The position numbers and the translations under genes were made by a program. From Prorocentrum cordatum (lineage: Eukaryota > Sar > Dinophyceae > Prorocentrales > Prorocentraceae): a DNA stretch of 64,000 bases. Positions 30,480 to 40,746 of this stretch are shown piece by piece (within the stretch, counting starts at the first letter, position 1; each line of letters starts with the position of its first letter). Location: positions 43,292 to 107,291 of the forward strand of contig CAUYUJ010016370.1 of NCBI GenBank assembly GCA_963575745.1, written 5' to 3'. The notes beneath the pieces were generated by a model. It did no database searches and was not told where the DNA came from. It saw only the letters and a program-made list of their open reading frames with translations.

Positions 30480-30800
30480 GAACATTCGGGGTTCGAGGTT
30501 AGAGGTTTGACGTTTTCGCCAGTTCTCGGCGGCTTTCCAGCCTCTGGATGCCTGCCAGCGGCTGCGACTCGCCGAGAGCGTTGCGGGGGTGCCGGATTCG
30601 CCCCGAACGGCAACCGATGCTTGAGCCACCAGAGGATAGGATCAGGGGGAAGCGCATCGACCCCCAATCGCCCATGCATCGCCGACAGGTGCCCGATAGC
30701 CCACCCCGCCCAGGGACGTGCGGATTTGCTATCGGGGCCCTATCGCTGATCTATCGGCGATGCATCACCGATTCCAGCTCGATGTTCCCCCCCTGGGCAT
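30480..30800 (+). repeat. Dispersed repeat family A, copy 2
   Basis: Same orientation as 15340-15625, longer and with clearer TATCGGCGATGCATC hairpin-like units near its end (about 30740-30775). Confidence 0.65.
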
Positions 30801-31590
30801 GTCCCGGAAGGTTTTTAGCCGTTTTCAGCCTCTGGGGACCCTCGCCGGGCTTGGGACCGTCAAAAAATTGCTATGGATGGATGGAAAGCCGGCTTTGGGG
30901 AAAGGGTAGCAGGTTTGCACGGTGGCTTCCGCGGGCAGCCAGCGCGGCACGCCACATTGGAAACGCGAGCGCTCTCGCGCACGCGGGAAGCTTAGCATGT
31001 CGGCGCCCCGCGTCCGCTGCCAGGCAGCGTCAGCACTGGCTGGCCGCCTGGCCACTCCAGTCGAAGTCCTTCGCGCTGTGAGTGTTTTACCTCCTCATCC
31101 TCCCTCGTGGCCGCGCTCCGCCCGTGGCTCCTCCTGCCGCTGGACAAGTTGTGCCTGCCATCGCCTGGCCCACTGGAGCGCGCGTGCGGATCGGCTCTGC
31201 CGCGCTGCGACGGAAAAAGTTTGGGCTGAGATCCGAGCGTTGAGGTTTCTGTTCGCGCTGGGCGATGTCGCTTCATTTCGGGCCCCAGGCCCTCACTGAT
31301 CGATCCAGCTTCAAACATGCAGCACAAAGATGGGGGCCGCTGCGGCGATTACCGCAGCTGGCGCGCCGCCTGGGGATCGGGGGTTCCGCGTCCAGGCGTT
31401 GCGGCACATTTGCGGGTGCGGGCCTGGATGAGCGAGGTGCGCGTCTCTTTGAAAATAAAGTCGTGATTCCCCCGATGAGGAAGTTCACACAGTCGGACCG
31501 AGGTATAAGATCAAGGTTTGCTCGGGGAGGGTACCCAAGTGTTCTTCGTGTTTGTTGAATGTTTTTGCGTATCACCCCTTGGATGTTCTG
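30801..31590. other. Non-coding, no recognised gene
   Basis: No domain-bearing ORF. The segment after 30800 (TTTTTAGCCG to GGGACCGTCAAAAA) recurs in degenerate form near 63210-63250. Confidence 0.45.
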
Positions 31591-31594
31591 TGTG

Positions 31595-31765
31595 TCTTGG
31601 CGATGCGGGTCGATGTGGGTCGATGTGGGGCGCGATGCGGGTCGATGCGGGTCGATGTGGGGCGCGATTTTCTCCACGCCTACCTCGCGGATGCGACGCC
31701 GATGTCGCCGATGCATCGACGATGCATTTCGATCTTCCGACCCCATCCGCTCTGGCCACTTTTGG
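31595..31765. repeat. GATGCGGGTCGATGTGG repeat, decayed foldback
   Basis: Five or so units of GCGGGTCGATGTGG followed by GATGCATCGACGATGC and CGACCCCATCCGCTCTGG. It resembles the interior and right arm of the foldback element at 62632-62827. Confidence 0.5.
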
Positions 31766-32244
31766 GGGGCTTCTAAAATTGTTCCCGTGGAAGGGGCCGA
31801 GAGCTCTGGAGCCGCGGATTGAACACATAATCTCAGAGGATGTTTGGGCCCGTGCTGCCCGCAACGGGGCGCGCTTGGTGCGGCGCTCGTTTTTTTATGG
31901 AAGATCTCGGAAGCTTGTTTTACATCCAGGTCGTTTCTTATTTCAGGTCTTGTCGAGATTAGCGGGTGTCCCCCACCACGTCGGGCATCCGCGCGCAGTT
32001 GGAGCGGGTTGTTCGCGGAACGTGGACATACGTATTCAAGTGGCCTGCGCCAGCCCGACGACCCCCACAAAGAGTGAGTGTTTGAGACGATCGTGGAAGT
32101 TATATCTGAGAGAGCGTGGTCCACCTCCGCTTTACTGTGGAAAATGTTCCCCCTCTTCCTCCGGAACCCGGGGTCCCCCCCCCCTCCGAAAATCCCTCCC
32201 CTCTGCTGGAACCCCCACCCCCCTCCCCTCCCCCGGCACGCCCA

Positions 32245-32387
32245 GTTAGATTGTGTGTATGAGTTCGGGGTAAGAGGCTTCAGAACCATCAGAGATGTTT
32301 GAGATATGTTTGAATGTTTATTCGACTATCCGTATACGTTATGGCTCAAGCCATCAATGGTTCGACAGCTCACGCTGGAAAACTAAC
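32245..32387 (+). repeat. 5' LTR
   Basis: 143 bp, from GTTAGATTGTG to GGAAAACTAAC. It contains the palindrome ATGGCTCAAGCCAT and an ATG (32295) that stays in frame with gag. It differs from the 3' LTR at two sites (CGACTATCCGTATACG versus CGACGATCCGTACACG). Confidence 0.95.
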
Positions 32388-33218
32388 TTTGGTAGCGCTG
32401 ATGTGGTGGCAGGTCCTTTGAGACTCGCCGTCTCTCTGCCCTCAGCTTCGCCGTTCAGGTTCCGGCTCAGCGTCGATTGCGACGAGAACCCTTTCATGTA
32501 TCAGCAGCAGCAGAAGTATGCGAGCAACGTCAAGGGGCTCATCGTGCGCGTTTGTGCAGCTGCAGTTTCATTCATCCTTATCACCACCGACAGCACAGAC
32601 ACTTGGCACGGCAAGTGGACGCACTTAGCCATGGATTGCGGAGACGTCTCACGCAATGGTGGCGGCATCCCGCTCGACACGTTCAACAAGAACACGCCAC
32701 CAGGGTGGCGACCAGGCAGCGGCAAGTACCCGCTGCGGCGCTACATCCAACTACTCAGGCTGTGGTGGAGGCAAACGGATCTACCAGAGCATGCAGCAGG
32801 TCCAGCGATGGCTGGACGTCTCAGAGGTTCAGCGTTCCAGATAGCAATGAAGATGAAACGAGATAGGCTGGACTTCAATGCTGGAGTACGACGCGAGATG
32901 GAAGGATATGAACTATTAGCTCATTCCTCACATCCTGAATGGCAAGACGCCGCAGGCGTCCAACACCCGCCTGAGCCAGCAGGAGCCTCTGTCCTGATGG
33001 ACGTTCTTGTTCAAGAGTTCGAAGTTCAGGATCAAGATATGTCAATCGTGGCTTTATCAAGTTCCTTCTCACTTACCAGAGGTCATCTTCCAATGAATGA
33101 CTTCCTCACGATGTTTCCTCTATGCTTCGAGGAGGCCTCAGACAAAGGAGGCCTGCAGCTCAACAGCGTCGGAAAGAGCTTCCTGTTGCTACAGATGTCG
33201 GGCCTTCAGAGAAGATGA
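32295..33218 (+). CDS. gag: Copia gag, N-terminal fragment
   Basis: Structural Gag region of the retrotransposon, expected to form the particle that packages element RNA. The frame is open from an ATG inside the LTR (32295). An internal ATG at 32496 just downstream of the primer-binding site is an alternative start. The translation has WTHLAMDCGDVSRNGGGIP and a helical MDVLVQEFEVQDQ segment but no catalytic motif, as expected for Gag. It ends at 33218 and continues in frame 2 (33122-33420, QGDLNRFPELILFMQRMANH) and then frame 1, so at least two frameshifts separate it from the zinc knuckle. Confidence 0.7.
   Translation: MFEICLNVYSTIRIRYGSSHQWFDSSRWKTNFGSADVVAGPLRLAVSLPSASPFRFRLSVDCDENPFMYQQQQKYASNVKGLIVRVCAAAVSFILITTDSTDTWHGKWTHLAMDCGDVSRNGGGIPLDTFNKNTPPGWRPGSGKYPLRRYIQLLRLWWRQTDLPEHAAGPAMAGRLRGSAFQIAMKMKRDRLDFNAGVRREMEGYELLAHSSHPEWQDAAGVQHPPEPAGASVLMDVLVQEFEVQDQDMSIVALSSSFSLTRGHLPMNDFLTMFPLCFEEASDKGGLQLNSVGKSFLLLQMSGLQRR
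32390..32400 (+). promoter_or_regulatory. Probable primer-binding site
   Basis: TGGTAGCGCTG starts two bases after the 5' LTR. Its first nine bases equal the known Ty1 primer-binding site complementary to the 3' end of initiator methionine tRNA. The match to the host tRNA itself is inferred. Confidence 0.6.
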
Positions 33219-33417
33219 GAACCGACTTGCGCATGCAGATTCAAGGAGATCTCAATCGCTTCCCTGAACTCATACTTTTCATGCAGAGAATGGCCAATCA
33301 TGAACATCAAGGAACGGCATCCTCAATACCCGCAGTGGTATCCCAGTACTGGACAGGTGAAGGCACAGACTGGGAGTCAGACTACGACAGCCCACCTGGG
33401 CTTCAGATGTTTCCTGG

Positions 33418-34365
33418 ATGTGGGTTGGCTATGGCGACGAATGGCAGGAAGGTCCCTACTACGAGGATGGCACCGGCTGGGAAGGCAACTACGACGAAGA
33501 GAATGGCACTTACCACGGGGATGAGCACGATGACTACACAGAGGAAGACTACTATGGAGGAGGTGGCCAAGGACGTGACAAAGGACGAGACCGCGGTGGC
33601 AGGAACGGACGAGGGGGCCACAAAAGCGGAGGCAAGGCATCATCGTCGAACGGATGTACTACATGTGGCTCTCCGCTGCATTCGAGCTCGGACTGTCCTA
33701 TTGTCAAGTCTTCTTCGGGGTCACCGTCCAAGACGGGCGACTACTACGGCAAGAAGGGCAAGTACCGCAGCAACAGCAAAGGAAAGTATCGAAGCAGCAA
33801 GTCCAAGGCAAATAAGAACGGCAAGGACGGACGCTCGAATGGCAAAGGTTTCGGCGAGCCTTGGCGAAGCAACAGCAACGGCAAGGGCAATAGGAACGGC
33901 AATAACAGTTGCTACTACGAGGACGACTCATGGCAGTACGAAGATTATGATGGGGAAAGCAGTTGGTTCACTCACGGTGTGTTTGGCTCACGTGATGGAG
34001 ACGCAACAGCTCCGAGGCCAGAACTCTTCACCTTAGGCTCGCCATCGACATCGATAGCAGCTGGACCGAAGATTACCCTTCCTGTCAAGCAGACCGTCCA
34101 GCTGGGCGCGAAGTTCGATGCAGATGCAGCAGCTGTGACGCCCACCGAGCAGACGACAGTCTTTCATTTTCCTAAAGATCAGTCAGCAGTTGCATCTGGG
34201 ACGTCGTCAGCATCAGGAGCAGCCCGACCTCCGCAGGCCCGCTGCTCAAGAAGTCAATCTTCATGGCGATGGCGACGGTCAACATGGCGTACAACTACCC
34301 AGCGAGCAATGAAACATTCGGCACCATGCACGTGGGTCGAGGTGTTGAAAGGCTGGGACTCCTAG
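33418..34365 (+). CDS. gag: Copia gag, zinc-knuckle region
   Basis: Nucleocapsid-like part of Gag. It contains a CCHC zinc knuckle CTTCGSPLHSSSDC (about 33655-33696, spacing C-x2-C-x4-H-x4-C) that would bind element RNA. It lies between an acidic Tyr/Gly-rich stretch (DEHDDYTEEDYYGGGG) and a Lys/Ser/Asn/Gly-rich stretch. The ORF ends at 34365, overlapping the protease fragment in another frame. Confidence 0.8.
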   Translation: MWVGYGDEWQEGPYYEDGTGWEGNYDEENGTYHGDEHDDYTEEDYYGGGGQGRDKGRDRGGRNGRGGHKSGGKASSSNGCTTCGSPLHSSSDCPIVKSSSGSPSKTGDYYGKKGKYRSNSKGKYRSSKSKANKNGKDGRSNGKGFGEPWRSNSNGKGNRNGNNSCYYEDDSWQYEDYDGESSWFTHGVFGSRDGDATAPRPELFTLGSPSTSIAAGPKITLPVKQTVQLGAKFDADAAAVTPTEQTTVFHFPKDQSAVASGTSSASGAARPPQARCSRSQSSWRWRRSTWRTTTQRAMKHSAPCTWVEVLKGWDS

Positions 34366-34793
34366 TTGCTACAGGAGTATCCTCAGCCCTCATGGGCATC
34401 GACGCGCTGCGCGTCTACTTGGACAAGATCGTTGAGCCAACGGGTATCATGAACGAGGTGCACTTTGGGCTCTCTGCGTCCATGTTCACAGGAGTTGGAC
34501 GCAGACCTGACCCTGGACTACGAGTATGTACCATGCCTCTCGGAGTTCCAGGACTTCCAGGAGCTGCATTCTGGACCGACCTGATAGGCAACAAAGGGTC
34601 GTCATGTCCTGGTATGATGCCATTGCCGAGTATGGTGGATTGCAGTGCGTTGGTAGCTTGCGGTGTCTACGACAACCGCGACGGCATCATGATCATTTCA
34701 GCTCCTGGCAAACACAAGCATGATCCCCCTCAAGTGGCACTGGTTCGGATTCTCTGGTCCGGCTCGAATCGGTACCTCTCTACCAGAAGATAG
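34263..34793 (+). CDS. Copia aspartic protease fragment with altered active site
   Basis: The segment GLLVATGVSSALMG (about 34354-34395) aligns with the retroviral-type aspartic protease signature, in which the catalytic triad is D-T-G or D-S-G. Here the Asp position is Ala (codon GCT where GAT or GAC is expected), so the enzyme should be inactive. The downstream CSALVACGVYDN (about 34642) has no obvious active-site role. The fragment overlaps gag upstream and the next ORF downstream in different frames. Confidence 0.65.
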   Translation: MAMATVNMAYNYPASNETFGTMHVGRGVERLGLLVATGVSSALMGIDALRVYLDKIVEPTGIMNEVHFGLSASMFTGVGRRPDPGLRVCTMPLGVPGLPGAAFWTDLIGNKGSSCPGMMPLPSMVDCSALVACGVYDNRDGIMIISAPGKHKHDPPQVALVRILWSGSNRYLSTRR

Positions 34794-36756
34794 ATTCGAA
34801 CAGACTGCACTGGAGGTTGCTGAGGAACAACGAGATCTTTGGAAGGTTCTGAAGGCCCACTGGTTTGATAAATATCAACGAGGAGCATCGGCAAACATCG
34901 AGCGGGCATTCATACTCGACAAGTCGGAGATCGAAGGTCCGCCGCCCGAAGAGGCCGAAAGGACAGGCACCGGACTCGTTCAAGATCCTCCGACAGAAGT
35001 TCCAACATCAAACAGTCAAGTGAACCACGAAGCTCATCAAGCATCAGTTTCGCCGGCAGCAGCTGCCCTGTTTGCACCAGATCGTCAAGGTTTCCAACGT
35101 CTGAAAGAGCATCAGAACCATAATCTTACCTCCAGCAGGATGAGTGTACCAGGTCAGACCTACTTTCAGGATCTCTGGCCAGAAGGCATTGGCGAGACGG
35201 GGAGACAGCAGCTGGAGAAGTACTACGTGTGCGTGCCAGAGGAGTTCTACTATTTCAGTGGCCTGATCGTCATCACTCCAAACAATGCGAAGGAGTGGCG
35301 TCAGCAGGTATCCAAACAGTTTGACGATCTGGATTTTCTCGAGAGCATGAGTGGCTATGGCAGGCTTTCTTTGTGTGCGTACATGTCAGGCTTGGTAATC
35401 AGCTTCCCACGATATTTCAGGCACGGCTGGGATCTACGTCGCAAGGCTCACCGAGACCTACTCGACAAGATCGACAAGGAGCTGCCCAGCCTGACAAAAT
35501 CCTGGCCACCAAGATGTTCACCACGGTCGGCATCAATAGTCATGAATGAGGCCACAAAGCTCCAAACACCTCGCCAAGCAGAATGCCCCAACTTGCATTG
35601 GGTTGCACAGCGGCTTCGGAAAGCACATCGAGATGGACGAGCGAGTGTTCTTGAGAACCCCAGGAGCTCGGTCATCCTCAAGCAGTCGCCGCTCAAGCCC
35701 ATCGCTTCACTGGGCACGTTTGGCCATCTCGATCAATGCCAGCTTGGAGCAGCAGATCCATCAACAGGAGTTGCAGTAAAGAAGCCGACCTTTCTGCACA
35801 TGATCAACATCACCCTGCAGCGCGTCCTGCCCAAGTGTCAGGGCGACTCGAAGTACAGCGAGAACTCCGCACTGCAGGGCTCATTTCCAGGTACCAGCAT
35901 CAACAAGACAGCTGCGGCGGCTGTCTACCCGTTGGCGATGGTGACGGCCATCGTTCATGATGTGCACGACTACCTGAATACTGGAGTCATCAAGGACGGC
36001 GACGAGTCCTCGCTGTTCTACGCGCACCTCTGGAGTTGCGAGAGGTGCCGACGCGGACTCCACAAGAAGCTGGCCGACGGCACCAACACGCCTACGTCGC
36101 CACGCGCACGAATGGCAGGATGCAGGTTCTCGCTAGGGCGCGCAGGTGTACCACCTGGAGGTGTTCCTGTTGAAGCAGATGGCGCACCTGCACCTCCACC
36201 TGGGCTGCGCCCGCCTCTACCGGGTTCGGCCCCAGCGGCGGCGCCAGCAGCCGCGCCAGCAGCCGCGCCAGCAGCCGCGCCAGCTGCGGCAGCAGCTGCA
36301 CCACCAGATCCGCACCACCAGATCCTCCTGCCGCAGGGGCTGCAGCAGCAGCAGCAGCAGCGGCCCCAGCAGCAGCGGCAGCAGCAGCGGCTCCAGCAGC
36401 AGCGGCAGCAGCAGCAGCAGCTCAAGCGGCAGCAGCAGCAGCAGCAGCAGCGGCTCCCGCAGAAGCAGCAGTCGAGCCTCCTCCTGAGGTCGTGGCTCCA
36501 CCGACGTACATCAAGCCGAGCTTCGGTCTCGAGGCAGCCAAGAAGGTGCTCCACGATCCGAATGCTTCGTTCAAGGAGAAGAAGGCTATCATCATGGGCA
36601 TACATGTCAAGTTGTGGCATGCTGCAGCCATGGAGCTCAAGAAGATGCTCTACCGGGCTGGCTATGGCAAGGACGTGCTCGACCTGGTCGACAACGCGAT
36701 CGAAGGCTGCAAAGAGTGTGCCACATGGAAGAGGAAGCTCACTCGACCGCCGGTGA
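34720..36756 (+). CDS. Copia pol linker ORF with CAG tract
   Basis: A long ORF between protease and integrase. The first roughly 450 codons are protein-like (YYVCVPEEFYYFSGLIVITP, SFPRYFRHGWDLRRKAHRDL), followed by an Ala/Pro-rich and then poly-Gln segment from a CAG repeat (about 36336-36465). After about 36490 the true coding frame moves to frame 3, so the Arg/Ser-rich C-terminus of this ORF is out of frame. No catalytic motif is visible. It probably corresponds to the variable pre-integrase region of this lineage. Confidence 0.55.
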   Translation: MIPLKWHWFGFSGPARIGTSLPEDRFEQTALEVAEEQRDLWKVLKAHWFDKYQRGASANIERAFILDKSEIEGPPPEEAERTGTGLVQDPPTEVPTSNSQVNHEAHQASVSPAAAALFAPDRQGFQRLKEHQNHNLTSSRMSVPGQTYFQDLWPEGIGETGRQQLEKYYVCVPEEFYYFSGLIVITPNNAKEWRQQVSKQFDDLDFLESMSGYGRLSLCAYMSGLVISFPRYFRHGWDLRRKAHRDLLDKIDKELPSLTKSWPPRCSPRSASIVMNEATKLQTPRQAECPNLHWVAQRLRKAHRDGRASVLENPRSSVILKQSPLKPIASLGTFGHLDQCQLGAADPSTGVAVKKPTFLHMINITLQRVLPKCQGDSKYSENSALQGSFPGTSINKTAAAAVYPLAMVTAIVHDVHDYLNTGVIKDGDESSLFYAHLWSCERCRRGLHKKLADGTNTPTSPRARMAGCRFSLGRAGVPPGGVPVEADGAPAPPPGLRPPLPGSAPAAAPAAAPAAAPAAAPAAAAAAPPDPHHQILLPQGLQQQQQQRPQQQRQQQRLQQQRQQQQQLKRQQQQQQQRLPQKQQSSLLLRSWLHRRTSSRASVSRQPRRCSTIRMLRSRRRRLSSWAYMSSCGMLQPWSSRRCSTGLAMARTCSTWSTTRSKAAKSVPHGRGSSLDRR

Positions 36757-36842
36757 AGGCAGTGTTGTCCGAGCATCTCAACTACAGGGTCCAGACGGAC
36801 CTTTTCTTCATTCGACAAGACCTTCATCGTGCTGGTCGATGA
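36492..36842 (+). CDS. Copia integrase, pre-integrase and zinc-binding part
   Basis: The N-terminal integrase domain with LWHAAAMELKKML and CKECATWKRKLTRPP, that is the His and Cys-x2-Cys of the zinc-binding module. It continues to YRVQTDLFF (about 36786-36812), which carries the first catalytic Asp of the D,D-E core. The frame then shifts at about 36814 into frame 1. Confidence 0.75.
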   Translation: MAPPTYIKPSFGLEAAKKVLHDPNASFKEKKAIIMGIHVKLWHAAAMELKKMLYRAGYGKDVLDLVDNAIEGCKECATWKRKLTRPPVKAVLSEHLNYRVQTDLFFIRQDLHRAGR

Positions 36843-39036
36843 GTGTATTCGCTGGTGCTTGGCGGAAGAGCTTCCACGCAAGACGGCCGACGAATGGATG
36901 GCCGTGGTCTTCAGGAGTTGGATCAGGTACTTCGGCCCTATGACCTACTTGGTCACTGACCAGGAGGGCGCCACCACGAGCGACCTTGTCGGCAAGTGCT
37001 GAAAGAAGTTCGGCATCGCCCGCGACTTCGGCGGATCGCAAGGGCACACGGCCGCGCCCATCGCAGAGAGAAGGATCGAGATCATTCGTACAGGAGCTCA
37101 GAAGCTGTGGGCAACAGTCCAGAAGACAGGTCTCAACACAACGCTGAGTCAGGTGGTCTGTGAGACCGCGATGTCCACAAGCAGCATGCTGAGCTACGAC
37201 GGTCACACGCCCAACCAGGGCTTGCTGGGCGATCAGCCCAGAGAGCTGTACGATCCCGAGGTCAAGACGATCTCCGCCGCTGCCGGGGCGCTCGAGACCG
37301 CTCCAGACGCCATCGATGTAGCTATGCGCCTACGCATGATGGCCAAGGAGGCGATCTTGCAGAGCATCGTCGAGGATCGTCTGGCAGTGGCCCAGAACGC
37401 CAAGATGCAGAAGTTCAAGCCCGAGGACCGCGCGAAGATCATAGACGGTGCGAAGGCCGATCTCTGGCGCGAGCCAGACTCCAAGGACGATCCAGGCTGG
37501 CGTGGACCCTGCGAGGTCATCAAGGTCTACCAGGACGGCGCAAAGGCAGTGGTCGACTGGAGAGGCCATATCATGCTGGTGCCCATCAGGCACCTCCGCC
37601 CACACGTGGGCTTCGCGTGGCTCTTGCAGCAGAAGTCTCACGGCGGTCATGTCCACGCCGTGCAGCACGAGTTCAACGACGCGGTCAAGCAGATGATGGA
37701 GACCGTAGAGACAGGAGCGGCCTTCTCGTCATATACTTCCGGTCTGGTCTATTCGAGCGCGGATCGAAGCTGGATCGTCGCGCCGCCTGATCTTGAGCAG
37801 AATCCTCCGCCGCTGTGGACAGTGGCTCAGAAGGTCTTCACTGGAGTGCTCAACGGCACGAAGTTCGACGGCATCCAGTTCGGCAACAAGTGCAAGAGGA
37901 CGGATGCCATTTCAGCAGCACAGCGCGGACAGCTCATCACCTGGAGCAACAGCCGACGCGAGAGCTACATGATCCGCGACGCGGTGCCGGACAAGGCGCT
38001 GCCGCTCTCGTTTTCAGGCCCCTGGAAGGGCGACAGTTTCGTGCTGTACTTCAGCTACAGCAAGCCAAACGACGAGATCGAGGACACGCCCGAAGTTGAC
38101 CTCAGTAGAGTTGGCGGTCCATCTCCCATTCCATGGATAGCATCACCGTGGACGTCGTTCGGAGGCTCTTGGCTTGAGGCAGGCGACAATGAAGACGACC
38201 ATCGCCAACAAGGAGGTCATGGAGATCCCCCAAGGCCAGGCGGTCCGCCACCTCAGCCGCCTCAGCAGCCTCAGCCAGCAGCGAAGGCTCCAGTTGCGAA
38301 GTTGATACCAAGGCCTGCATCACAGCCTTATGTACCGAAGACACCTCCTCCAGCGAGGCGCAGGCCACTATCTCCAGACGTCTCGTTTGACGTCACACCC
38401 GAGGTCGAAGTGGGCGTCATGCGGCCTCCGCCGCCGCCGCCAGGAGGAGGAACAACAGGCGCCGTTCCGCAAGGGTTTGCTCCAGCAGCACCGCCTGCAG
38501 CAGCCGCGGGGTTCATGCCTGTATCTCCTCCGCCGCCTGCGCTGCCTGCGAGTCCAGGCGCGATCGATCCCGACGACCAGGCAGACACTGACATCGTCAA
38601 GCTGTCTGAATCGTCAAGCAGTTCACCAGCTAAGGCAGATCGGTCAAGATCGAGAGTATTCGAGCGGGCTCCTCCACCGAAGGCAATCTCAGGACGTGCA
38701 CCACTGCCGAGTGAGGATGTGGCCGTTCCGAAGACGCCACAGCCAGTGGCTAACGGATCAGAGGTGGCTATCTCAGCGACACCTCTGCGAGCTGCCACGC
38801 CGCCTCCAGCGGCCAAAGCATCAACGCCATCCTCACCAGCCAGTCAGACTACACTTGACTACGGCCAGCCAGAGGAGCCCATCTTAGGACCTCTACCGGA
38901 GATACTACCAGGAGTAAGTCATGAAGGACCATCGCCAACTACATCAGAGTTGGATCGGTCTTGCACGACAGACTATGGACCTGCTCCAGATCCACGAGCC
39001 CAACGCGATGAGTACGACCGACAAATCCGACAATAA
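36814..39036 (+). pseudogene. Copia integrase core and C-terminal region, in-frame stop
   Basis: From 36814 frame 1 reads through the integrase core: LVDECIRWCLAEELP, MTYLVTDQEG (second Asp, about 36950) and APIAERRIEII (catalytic Glu, about 37063). A TGA at 37000-37002 interrupts the core. After 37153 the frame stays open to 39036, covering YDGHTPNQGLLG and a chromodomain-like or SH3-like stretch WRGPCEVIKVYQDGAKAVVD (about 37500). A long Pro/Ala/Ser-rich linker before RT follows. Integrase would insert element cDNA into host DNA. With the stop it cannot be made intact. Confidence 0.75.
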
Positions 39037-39188
39037 TATTTAAAGCATCAACCTGCAGCATCGCCGATTGCAGCCAGAACGCAGCCTCAGAAGCGAGATG
39101 CACCAGAAACTCCGCCTGATGATCGAGTGGCGCCTGGAGTTCGCGCCTCAGCGGCATCGGCAGCATTGGGAGCATCAGCTCCAGCAGG

Positions 39189-39601
39189 ATGACGAGGCCC
39201 ATGTGTTTCTATTACGACATTCGCGAGGATCAGTGTTTCTCGGTTTCTTCTGATGACCTTCTCACACCTCAAGAGGTGATCGAGAACTGGGATGTTGTAG
39301 AAACCGGCGACTATGAGGAGGCAGTATCATTCTACAGTTACGATGTCTTCGAGATCGACCCGTCCTCGAATGATACGAATGTCGTCGACGGCATCTGGGT
39401 CCGTAAGTGGAAGGATCGGCAGAAGCGAATTGTCAAGTCGAGGTGCTGCGGTCGCGGGTTCTTAGATCGCCAGAAGACGACAGTCAGCCGCCATTCGTCA
39501 ACAGCCTCAAGGCTAAGCCACAGGCTACTGTGCTCACTGGCCACGCAGTTCGAGTTGACCCTCGAGAGCTTCGACATCTCAACCGCTTTTTTTTCACGGC
39601 C
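39189..39601 (+). CDS. Copia reverse transcriptase, N-terminal fragment
   Basis: The fingers/palm part of the copia RT. VDGIWVRKWKDRQKRIVKSR and CCGRGFLDRQKTTVSRHSSTA align with the family's VSRLVARGF...D.FSPVA region. LESFDISTAFF (about 39562-39595) carries the first catalytic Asp. After AFF the frame shifts, and the ORF tail beyond about 39600 (EVLRGRSQGEG) is out of frame. Confidence 0.8.
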
Positions 39602-39732
39602 TGAAGTTCTCAGAGGTCGTAGCCAAGGCGAAGGAGCTAGGCCACGAGGTCAAGGAGGCCCGCCAAGTCTGGTTTCGCCCGCCGGCGAACATCTGGAGGC
39701 ACTGGAGGAACATCCCGAAGAGTAAGATTACC

Positions 39733-40746
39733 GTGCTGGATGGAGATATTCCACACTTCATCCTGACGTGCCTCAAGGCGTTGTATGGCCTGGTGGACGC
39801 TCCTTTGTTGTGGCAGCTGGCGCTGTTGCATTACTTGAAGGTGGACATTGGCTACAGGATGAGCACCCACGACGAGTGCTTCCTGATGATCATTAATGGC
39901 TGGCAAGTTGTATCGCTATGTATCATTCACATGGATGATCTTCTTCTAGCAGCGACGAAGGACTTTCTCGACCATATCGCTAAGAAGCTCGGACAGAATT
40001 CCGGGAATCCGAAGAGGACAGGCCTTCCGTTCACCTACCTGGGCATGAGACACGAGATGCTCACCCCGGGGCATCTGCTGGTTCACCAGCAGCACTACCT
40101 CGAGAAGCTACCGGAGGCCAAGTTCACGAACGCGTACAACACCAAGAAGGACCGCCAGGAGCTGGACGAGCACGAGCACCACCAGTTTAGATCGTCGGTT
40201 TGCAGTTTGCTGTGGCTATACCTCACGCGAGCGGATATTGCTCATGATGTGGTTTCTCTGCAGTCGGAGATGGTGTGCCCTCAGTTTCAACACATGAAGA
40301 CGGCCAATCGTGTACTTGCGAAGGCTCGCAAGACGAAGGACATGAACAGCCTGCACTACCATCAAGTACCGATTCCATTGAGACCCTGCAGTATCCACGA
40401 CTGCGGGCATGCAAGCAAGAAGAGCTGTTACCCGTATGAAGGCAAGTTCGTCATGATGAAGCATGACGACCTCAAGATAGACACGCCCGAGTGGATCACG
40501 GGCCAGGACTTGTCCAAGGTCGGTGGCTATGCACACACGCTGTTCTTCAGTGCGCGCAAGGCTTCACGAGTTTCGCACTCGACCTCGCATGCGCAGACGC
40601 TATCGACCATCGGCTGCACTCAGATGGGCCAGCTGATTGCGGCAAGGCTCACGGGGCTGTTCTGCCAGATGGTGCTACCTCCGAGAACGACGATCACCGC
40701 GCACGACATGCTGGAGCTGAGCCATAATGACATTACCATCGCATGA
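39733..40746 (+). CDS. Copia reverse transcriptase and RNase H, C-terminal part
   Basis: It continues RT with LKALYGLVDAPLLW (the family's LYGLKQAPR.W block) and the catalytic box IIHMDDLLLAA (about 39919-39951; HMDD replaces YVDD). FTYLGMRHE, LLWLYLTRADIAHDV and the RNase H region with IHDCGHASKK (about 40393) follow. SHSTSHAQTLST (about 40573) has Gln where the catalytic Glu is expected. After 40746 coding resumes in another frame (to about 41033) with LVPTRIMLADGLIRPAP, the usual C-terminal copia block. Confidence 0.85.
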   Translation: MLDGDIPHFILTCLKALYGLVDAPLLWQLALLHYLKVDIGYRMSTHDECFLMIINGWQVVSLCIIHMDDLLLAATKDFLDHIAKKLGQNSGNPKRTGLPFTYLGMRHEMLTPGHLLVHQQHYLEKLPEAKFTNAYNTKKDRQELDEHEHHQFRSSVCSLLWLYLTRADIAHDVVSLQSEMVCPQFQHMKTANRVLAKARKTKDMNSLHYHQVPIPLRPCSIHDCGHASKKSCYPYEGKFVMMKHDDLKIDTPEWITGQDLSKVGGYAHTLFFSARKASRVSHSTSHAQTLSTIGCTQMGQLIAARLTGLFCQMVLPPRTTITAHDMLELSHNDITIA

